In this document: piece by piece, positions 58,353 through 64,000 of the stretch
Numbering within the stretch: the stretch's first letter is position 1
Layout: each line of letters begins with the position of its first letter
Assembly: GCA_028284065.1 (NCBI GenBank)
Contig: JANQSJ010000007.1
Span: 124,001-188,000, forward strand
Reading direction: 5' to 3'
Length of the DNA: 64,000 bases
Source: Parvularculaceae bacterium
Lineage (GTDB): Bacteria > Pseudomonadota > Alphaproteobacteria > Caulobacterales > Parvularculaceae
Program-made: the position numbers and the translations under genes
Notes under the pieces: generated by a model
Databases searched by the model: none
Told to the model about the DNA's origin: nothing
What the model saw: only the letters and a program-made list of their open reading frames with translations

Positions 58353-60194
58353 ATGGGCGCACAGCGCTTCGGCTTCAACAAAGTCGTGACGGTCGCGGCT
58401 GCGGCCCTGGCGGGGTGCATAGCGCTCGCCGGATGCGGCGGAGAGCGGCCCAATCCGTCCGCCGACCCCGACGTCGCCGAGGGGCCCGCGAGCGCCGCAG
58501 CCGGCGATGAGGCCGCGCCCGTCGCCGCCAGCCTCAAGGCGCATTCCGCCGAACTGCGCGAGGACATTATTGAGGTGACCGACACGGTCGCCGTGGCGGT
58601 CGGCTTCGGCCTCGGCAATTCGATCCTCGTCGACGGCGACGCCTGCGCTTTTGTCGTCGACACCACCGAAAGCCGCGAGATCGCCGCGCGCATTCTGGAG
58701 CGCTTCCGGGAACTGACGGACAACCCGATTGAGGCCATCATCTACACTCACAACCATGCCGACCATATCTTCGGCGCCGACGTCTTTGAAGACGCCCTAG
58801 GCGACGGCCGCAAAATCGAAGTGTACGCCCACGAGACGACGGCGGCGGAAGTCAACAAGGCGATCAACGTCATCCGCCCCATCCTGTCGACGCGTTCCGC
58901 GCGGATGTTCGGGACCTATCTTGAGCCAGGCGATAACGGCCTCGTCAATGCGGGCCTCGGCCCGCATCTTGGCGTCACCGGCCCCACCGGCGGCTCAATC
59001 GGCTACATCCCGCCAACAAAGACGTTCGCTGACGAACTGACGACGGACATCTGCGGCCGGACGGTTACGATGCGCCACGCGCCCGGCGAGACAGACGACC
59101 AGATCTATGTATGGCTGCCGGATGAAAAGGTCCTGATGCCGGGCGATAACATCTATCGCGCGTTTCCAAACCTCTACACCATTCGCGGCACGTCCTATCG
59201 CGACGTCGCGGTCTGGGCCAGGAGCCTTGACGGCATGCGCAGGCTAGGGGCCGAGCATCTTGTCCCGAGCCACACGCGGCCGCTTTCCGGCGCAGACAAG
59301 ATTCGCAAGACCCTGACGGCGTATGCGGACGGCATTCGCTTCACCCATGACCAGACCGTCCGCCAGATGAACAAGGGCCTGCCGCCGGACGACATCGTCG
59401 AGGCGGTCGTGCTGCCGCCGCACCTTAAGGAACATCCCTTTTTGCAGGAGCATTACGGCACGGTGCGCTGGTCGGCGCGTTCCATCTATGACGGGTATCT
59501 CGGCTGGTTCAACGGCGACGGCGCGGCGTTGGACCCCGCGAGGCCGGCCGAACGCGCCGAAGCCCTAGCCGCTCTCGCCGCGGACGAGACGACTTTGGCC
59601 GACGCGGCGGCGCGCGCGCTCAACCAGGGGCGCTTCGCGCTCGCGGCGGAATTCGCCACTTACGCGATCGACGCTGATGCGGATGTCGAAAGGGCGCGGC
59701 GGATCAAGGCGGACGCCCTCGCCGCCCTCGGGCGCGCGAGCGTTTCGCCCAATGGCCGCAACTACCTGCTGACCCAGGCGCGCGAGCTCCGCGGCGAGAT
59801 CAAGATTGAGGAAGGCGTCGTCGACGCGCGTTCCCTTTCCTTCACGCGCAGCGCCCCAATCGCCAACTTCATGGCGGCGCTCCCGGTGAACCTCAACGCG
59901 GAAGCGGCCCTCGACATAGAAAAAACCGCCGAGTTCAGATTTTCCGACACCGGACAGACATTCCTTGTGGAGGTCCGGCGCGGCGTCGCGGTCGTCACCG
60001 AAGCAAGCGCCGACGCGGAAGGCGTCCGGCCAGACGTCGTCGTGGAGACCACAACCGACGTGTGGATCGATCTCCTCATCGGACGCCGGCGCCCTGGCCC
60101 GTCGATCGCCACCGGCGCTCTGAAGTTCCCCGACGGCCTCGGCGACATCCTCGCCTTCGGCGACTTCATGCAGCTATTCCAAGTCGAAAGTTAA
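58353..60194 (+). CDS. Alkylsulfatase-like MBL lipoprotein
   Basis: 613 residues from ATG 58353 with GGGAGG six bases upstream. A lipoprotein signal (VVTVAAAALAGCIALAGCG) gives two possible lipid Cys. The MBL domain carries THNHADHIFGADV (His-x-His-x-Asp-His), and a second metal segment GDNIYRAFPNLY. A dimerisation domain (YDGYLGWFNGDGAALDP, then ALAAEFATYAID) and a C-terminal SCP2-like domain complete the SdsA1/BDS1 layout. Enzymes of this family hydrolyse alkyl sulfates such as SDS. Here the protein would face the periplasm. Direct evidence of substrate is lacking. Confidence 0.88.
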   Translation: MGAQRFGFNKVVTVAAAALAGCIALAGCGGERPNPSADPDVAEGPASAAAGDEAAPVAASLKAHSAELREDIIEVTDTVAVAVGFGLGNSILVDGDACAFVVDTTESREIAARILERFRELTDNPIEAIIYTHNHADHIFGADVFEDALGDGRKIEVYAHETTAAEVNKAINVIRPILSTRSARMFGTYLEPGDNGLVNAGLGPHLGVTGPTGGSIGYIPPTKTFADELTTDICGRTVTMRHAPGETDDQIYVWLPDEKVLMPGDNIYRAFPNLYTIRGTSYRDVAVWARSLDGMRRLGAEHLVPSHTRPLSGADKIRKTLTAYADGIRFTHDQTVRQMNKGLPPDDIVEAVVLPPHLKEHPFLQEHYGTVRWSARSIYDGYLGWFNGDGAALDPARPAERAEALAALAADETTLADAAARALNQGRFALAAEFATYAIDADADVERARRIKADALAALGRASVSPNGRNYLLTQARELRGEIKIEEGVVDARSLSFTRSAPIANFMAALPVNLNAEAALDIEKTAEFRFSDTGQTFLVEVRRGVAVVTEASADAEGVRPDVVVETTTDVWIDLLIGRRRPGPSIATGALKFPDGLGDILAFGDFMQLFQVES

Positions 60195-60206
60195 GCGCGG
60201 CGTTCC

Positions 60207-61082
60207 TTACGCTGCGTGCTTCAGGAATTCGCGCGTCTCTTCAGGGCTTGCAATGTCCCGGCCGACATCGCGGGCGAGCTTGGCGAGCGCCTCGATCATC
60301 GGTCCATTGGAGTCCGCCTTCTCGCCCGACGGCAGATAGAAGCAGTCCTCTAGCCCCGTGCGCAGATTGCCGCCGAGTTCTGCGACGCGCGCGTGCACAT
60401 CCCAGACATCCGCGCGGCCGATCACCGTCGCCTGCCAGGGCATGCCGTCTTTCTTGTATTTCAGGAGGATTGGCAAAAGGTCAGCGTCCGCCGGCATGCC
60501 TGAGGCGACGCCCATGACGAAGTTATAGTCCGCAAAGTCCGTCATACCGTTGTCGATATACATACCGACCGCGCGCACGATGCCGACGTCGAAACATTCG
60601 AACTCCGGCACGATATCGCATTCCTTCATGACGCTGATGAAGTCGGTTACTTTCTCCACCGGATTGTCGAACGTCATGGGCGGCCAGGCCCACGACCCGT
60701 CGCGTCGCGTTTTCAGATAGTTCAGCGTACCGGCGTTGCACGCCGCCATTTCAGGCTTGGTCGCGCGTAAATAGTCGAGCACATAGTCGTATTCCGGCCC
60801 GACAACGCCCGTCGTCTGGTTGATGATGACGCCCGGGCACGCGGCGCGGATCGCCTCGTTTACCTCATTGGCGACGGCCGGGTCCCAACTTGGCAAATGG
60901 CCCTGGCCCGGCTCCTGCCGGCGGTAATGCACATGCATGATGGTCGCCCCGGCGTCGAAGGCGCGCTTCGCCTCCATCGCCATCTCTTCCGGCGTCACCG
61001 GCACAGGATGCTGCTCCGGGTTCGTCAGAACGCCAGTCAATGCGCAGGTCAGGGTCGCCTTACCGTTAGTGGCATCGCTCAT
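60207..61082 (-). CDS. BKACE family beta-keto acid cleavage enzyme
   Basis: 291 residues. LTCALTGVLTNPEQHPVPVTPEEMAMEAKRAFDAGATIMHVHYR contains the His-x-His zinc site typical of 3-keto-5-aminohexanoate cleavage enzyme relatives, and LRTGLEDCFYLPSGEKADSN the C-terminal Glu region. BKACE enzymes transfer acetyl from a beta-keto acid to acetyl-CoA, giving acetoacetate and a new CoA ester. Substrates vary widely between members. Its start overlaps the stop of the VOC gene (ATGA), so it is co-translated in an operon that also contains a biotin carboxylase subunit and an enoyl-CoA hydratase. Confidence 0.9.
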   Translation of the reverse strand: MSDATNGKATLTCALTGVLTNPEQHPVPVTPEEMAMEAKRAFDAGATIMHVHYRRQEPGQGHLPSWDPAVANEVNEAIRAACPGVIINQTTGVVGPEYDYVLDYLRATKPEMAACNAGTLNYLKTRRDGSWAWPPMTFDNPVEKVTDFISVMKECDIVPEFECFDVGIVRAVGMYIDNGMTDFADYNFVMGVASGMPADADLLPILLKYKKDGMPWQATVIGRADVWDVHARVAELGGNLRTGLEDCFYLPSGEKADSNGPMIEALAKLARDVGRDIASPEETREFLKHAA

Positions 61083-61483
61083 GCGTCGCCTCCCTCTCTG
61101 TATCGAAACTGCCAGTTGACGCCGTAGCGATCTTCAATCCATGAAAAGAGGTCCGCAAACGGATAGCGCTGCAACGGCATCAACACCTTGCCGCCCTTAG
61201 AAAGGTTCGCGGTCAGCTTGCGCGCCATATCGTCCGTATCGCACTCAATGAAGATCGACATGGCCGGCGTGAACGCGATGTCCTGTTTCACAGGGCTGTC
61301 AATCGCCATGAACGACGCGCCGGCGAGCGTGAAGGTCGCGAGCTTGACCGAGCCCTCGGGCCCCTGCTCGCCTTTCGTATAGCGCTCCATGGAGGTGATC
61401 TGTCCGTCCTCGAACGCGGCGCAATAGGCGGTGATCGCTTTCTCGCACTTGCCCTGAAACATCAGATACGTCGATGCGCGCAT
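61079..61483 (-). CDS. VOC family protein (PhnB-like)
   Basis: 134 residues. STYLMFQGKCEKAITAYCAAFEDGQI and the LMPLQRYPFADLFSWIEDRYGVNWQF tail match the PhnB/3-demethylubiquinone methyltransferase-like VOC subgroup. Some relatives bind a metal, but the function is usually unknown. It overlaps the BKACE gene and follows the carboxylase gene by four bases, so it is firmly in this operon. Confidence 0.87.
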   Translation of the reverse strand: MRASTYLMFQGKCEKAITAYCAAFEDGQITSMERYTKGEQGPEGSVKLATFTLAGASFMAIDSPVKQDIAFTPAMSIFIECDTDDMARKLTANLSKGGKVLMPLQRYPFADLFSWIEDRYGVNWQFRYREGGDA

Positions 61484-61487
61484 GGTG

Positions 61488-63443
61488 TTACGCCTCCTCC
61501 GGTTTCAATATGACGAGGCTCGCGCGTATCGCCACCTGATCGCCCGCCGCCGCCCGCACCTCTTCGACAACGCCGTCGCGCGGGGCCGTCAGGCGGTGCT
61601 CCATTTTCATGGCCTCGATTATGGCGAGCGTCTGGCCCTTCTCGACCGCGTCGCCGGGCGCCGCATCCACCGAGACGACGACGCCCGCCATCGGCGCGCG
61701 GACCTCATCGCCGCCAGCGCCGCCGGCGTCTGCGGGCGCGTAGGTCACGTCGAGGAGCGAGCGGACCCGGCCCGCCACTTTAAGATAAATGGCGTCGCCG
61801 TCGACGGTTGCGTCTGCAGACGCGAGGCGCGCATTAGCGCCATATCGCAATTGTCCGTCTTCAAAGGAAATGACGGTGACTTCAGCGACCTCCTCGCCGA
61901 TCCTCGCCGCCGCACGATCGCCGTCGCATCTCACGGTGGCGTTAGTCACCTGCTCGCCGCATTGCAGGTGAAACGGGAAGCCGACGCCGCGCCGCGACGA
62001 CCAGCCGGTCAGTTCGTCATGGGAGCGATCGAGCGTCGCCGCGGCGGCAAGCGCCGCCTCGAGCGCGGTGAGGTCTGGCGCAGCCGGCGCCAGCGTGTCC
62101 AGATGACGCTCGATATATGTCGTGTCCGCCTCGCCCTTCGCGAATGTCTCGTCACGGAGAAGCGTCGACAGGAAAGATGCATTTGTCGTCACGCCGAAAA
62201 GCGTCATCTCATCGAGGAATGCCGCCAACCGCAAACGCGCTTCATCGCGCGTCGCGCCTTCCGCGATGACTTTCGCGATCATCGGATCATAATTGGCGGT
62301 CACTTCATCGCCGGCCGCGACCCCGCCGTCCACCCTGACGTCCGGATCAAAGGGATAGTCGAGGCGGACAATCTCGCCCGTCTGAGGCAGGAAGCCGGCC
62401 GCCGGGTCCTCCGCATAGAGACGCGCCTCGACCGCCCAACCGAAGAGTTTCAGGTCTTCCTGCGCGATCGGCAACGGCTTGCCCTCGGCGACTTCGAACT
62501 GCAGGTCGACGAGGTCGACCCCGGCGACGATCTCCGTCACCGGGTGCTCCACTTGCAGTCGCGTATTCATCTCCAGGAAGTAGAATTCCTCTGACGCCGG
62601 ATCGAACAAAAACTCCACCGTCCCGGCGCCGGTATAGTCCACGGCCTCCGCCGCCGCGACGGCCGCCGCGCCGATCCGCTCGCGCATCTCCGACGAAATA
62701 ACGGGCGAAGGCGCTTCCTCGATGACTTTCTGGCGACGGCGCTGCAGCGTACAGTCGCGCTCGCCGAAATGGACGACGGTCCCGTGGGCGTCCCCCATCA
62801 CCTGGACCTCGACATGGCGCGCGCCGACGACGGCCTTTTCGATGATGAGGCGGTCATCCCCGAAGCTCGACGCCGCTTCGCGCCGGGCGGACGCGATCGC
62901 CTCCAGCAATTCATCCGCAGACGATACAATCCGCTGGCCGCGCCCGCCGCCGCCAGCCGACGCCTTCACCATGACGGGAAAGCCGATCTCTTTCGCCGCA
63001 GCAATGAGGCTGGCGTCGGATTGATCCTCGTCCTGATAGCCGGGAATGGTGGGGACGCCCGCGGCGATCATCCGGCGTTTCGACTCCGCCTTGTCGCCCA
63101 TGGCCGCGATCGCCGCCGCAGACGGGCCGACAAAGATGATCCCTTCTTTCGCAAGCGCTTCGGCGAAGGCGGCGTTCTCCGACAGAAAGCCATAACCTGG
63201 ATGGACGCAGTCCGCGCCCCTCGCCTTGCACGCCTCGATCACCGCCTCGATCTTGAGATAGCTTTCCGCCGACGCCGCCGGGCCGATCCGCACCGCCTCG
63301 TCGGCGGCGCGCACATGCATCGCGCCTTCATCGGCGTCGGAATAGACCGCGATCGTACGCATGCCGCGTTCCTTCGCGCTGCGCATGACGCGCACGGCGA
63401 TCTCGCCGCGATTGGCGATGAGGACGGATCGTAACGGCTTCAT
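61488..63443 (-). CDS. Biotin-dependent acyl-CoA carboxylase alpha subunit (probably methylcrotonyl-CoA carboxylase)
   Basis: 651 residues from ATG 63443, AAGGGG upstream. The biotin carboxylase N-domain starts MKPLRSVLIANRGEIAVRVM. The ATP-grasp has KASAGGGGRGQRIV and EMNTRLQVEHPVTE, and the C-terminal biotinyl domain has EAMKMEHR with biotinylated Lys613. It makes carboxybiotin for an acyl-CoA carboxyltransferase partner, not seen here but expected just upstream of the window end. Adjacent enoyl-CoA hydratase points to leucine catabolism (3-methylcrotonyl-CoA). Propionyl- or geranyl-CoA carboxylase are alternatives. Confidence 0.9.
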   Translation of the reverse strand: MKPLRSVLIANRGEIAVRVMRSAKERGMRTIAVYSDADEGAMHVRAADEAVRIGPAASAESYLKIEAVIEACKARGADCVHPGYGFLSENAAFAEALAKEGIIFVGPSAAAIAAMGDKAESKRRMIAAGVPTIPGYQDEDQSDASLIAAAKEIGFPVMVKASAGGGGRGQRIVSSADELLEAIASARREAASSFGDDRLIIEKAVVGARHVEVQVMGDAHGTVVHFGERDCTLQRRRQKVIEEAPSPVISSEMRERIGAAAVAAAEAVDYTGAGTVEFLFDPASEEFYFLEMNTRLQVEHPVTEIVAGVDLVDLQFEVAEGKPLPIAQEDLKLFGWAVEARLYAEDPAAGFLPQTGEIVRLDYPFDPDVRVDGGVAAGDEVTANYDPMIAKVIAEGATRDEARLRLAAFLDEMTLFGVTTNASFLSTLLRDETFAKGEADTTYIERHLDTLAPAAPDLTALEAALAAAATLDRSHDELTGWSSRRGVGFPFHLQCGEQVTNATVRCDGDRAAARIGEEVAEVTVISFEDGQLRYGANARLASADATVDGDAIYLKVAGRVRSLLDVTYAPADAGGAGGDEVRAPMAGVVVSVDAAPGDAVEKGQTLAIIEAMKMEHRLTAPRDGVVEEVRAAAGDQVAIRASLVILKPEEA

Positions 63444-63447
63444 CGCC

Positions 63448-64000
63448 TCATTCCCCTTCAAAGCTCTCCACCCAGGGCGGCGCCTGTTTCGCTGCGAACG
63501 CCATCGCGCCTTCGCGGCCCCTGCCGCGCAGGCACTTCACAAAATCATCCGCCGCCGCATCAAGCTGCGCGTTATCGATGGGCGCGGCGGTGCGATTGAG
63601 AAGCCGCTTGGTCGCGGCCACCGCCGCCGGTTCGCACCGGCCGACCGAGCCCAGAACTTCCGCCAACGCCGCATCGAGCTTCGTCGCCGGCAGGTCGCGA
63701 TCGATAAGGCCGACGCGCGCAGCCTCCGCCGATCCGAACCGCGCGCCCGTCAGCGCCAGCCGCCGCGCATTGAAAAGCCCGATTTTGCGCGCGACGAACG
63801 GCCCGATCTGCGCCGGCGGGATGCCAAGGGTCGTCTCCGACAGTGAGAACTTGGCGTCGTCCGCCGCGATGACGACGTCGGATACGGACAGAAATCCCAT
63901 GGCCCCGCCGAACGCCGCGCCTTCCACGACGGACGCCAGCACCTGCGGAATGGCGTCCAGCTTTTGCAGGAGCGCTCCGAACGCGCGATTACCCTCCCAG
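63448..64000 (-). CDS. Enoyl-CoA hydratase/isomerase family, 5' part cut by window
   Basis: At least 183 residues of the C-terminal portion are visible. The reading frame runs off the right edge. VEGAAFGGAMGFLSVSDVVIAADDAKFSLSETTLGIPPAQIGPFV is the crotonase oxyanion-hole and catalytic Glu region. Similar proteins next to carboxylase subunits act as methylglutaconyl-CoA hydratases. Its stop is four bases from the carboxylase start, so the two are operonic. Substrate not proven. Confidence 0.88.
   Translation of the reverse strand, partial: WEGNRAFGALLQKLDAIPQVLASVVEGAAFGGAMGFLSVSDVVIAADDAKFSLSETTLGIPPAQIGPFVARKIGLFNARRLALTGARFGSAEAARVGLIDRDLPATKLDAALAEVLGSVGRCEPAAVAATKRLLNRTAAPIDNAQLDAAADDFVKCLRGRGREGAMAFAAKQAPPWVESFEGE

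Overview
The window is GC-rich, densely coded DNA from an alphaproteobacterium, most likely a stalk-less or budding marine type near Parvularculales, Hyphomonadales or Caulobacterales. The support for this is: an adjacent divK-pleD pair with CtrA-type boxes, the order eno-ftsB-pdhA and yqeY-dnaG-rpoD, a primase that has lost its zinc ligands, cysteine-free ribosomal proteins L32 and L33, a phasin gene, and a Pol IV with an N-terminal zinc ribbon. Genus cannot be fixed from the sequence. I see no phage, insertion sequence, CRISPR array or plasmid functions, so this reads as chromosomal core with a few accessory islets.

Layout. 1-5.7 kb: a truncated alpha/beta hydrolase divergent from a PAT/AmpG-type transporter, a methyltransferase and an acyl-CoA synthetase. 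5.8 kb: tRNA-Leu(UAA). 5.9-8.7 kb: cinA-like gene, TPR protein and L-serine dehydratase on the minus strand. 8.8-12 kb: kbp-like LysM protein, then sfsA, map, a small membrane protein and radC. 12-17.5 kb: PepSY and DUF885 proteins, several small unknowns, an alpha/beta hydrolase, an XRE regulator coupled to a membrane protein, and a YjbQ protein. 17.7-23.2 kb: a 2OG-Fe(II) oxygenase, then the macromolecular synthesis cluster yqeY, dnaG, rpoD, with a repetitive 21-codon leader ORF just before rpoD. 23.4-30 kb: carA, an MBL hydrolase, a Vgb-like lyase and carB. 30-34.2 kb: M13 peptidase, a tandem pair of small membrane proteins, greA with a structured leader, and rpmG. 34.2-37.5 kb: pleD, divK and dinB. 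37.6-41.3 kb: RidA, a FemAB-like protein, DUF2007, HIT and a beta-lactamase-fold hydrolase, tightly packed. 41.4-45 kb: clpA, clpS and a phasin with its own promoter and terminator. 45.6-51 kb: a SPOR-containing D,D-carboxypeptidase, an exosortase-EpsI fusion, an exosortase-type amidotransferase and a small membrane protein, followed by a palindromic element. 51.1-56.7 kb: pdhA, ftsB, eno, a thioesterase and oligopeptidase B. 56.8-60.2 kb: an arginine-rich repeat lipoprotein, rpmF and an alkylsulfatase-like lipoprotein. 60.2 kb to the end: a catabolic operon (enoyl-CoA hydratase, biotin-dependent carboxylase alpha subunit, VOC protein, BKACE enzyme) that looks like leucine or related branched-acid breakdown.

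The genes fall into four themes. The first is central information processing (primase, sigma-70, GreA, L32, L33, Map, Clp). The second is cell-cycle and envelope control (DivK, PleD, FtsB, D,D-carboxypeptidase, exosortase). The third is carbon and acyl-CoA metabolism (enolase, PDH, serine dehydratase, acyl-CoA synthetase, carboxylase operon, phasin). The fourth is pyrimidine/arginine precursor supply (carAB). The least conventional items are the repeat-bearing leader ORF before rpoD, the twin-CX3C arginine-repeat lipoprotein, the isolated exosortase module, and the structured or operator-like leaders of greA, carA, the phasin and the XRE/membrane pair.
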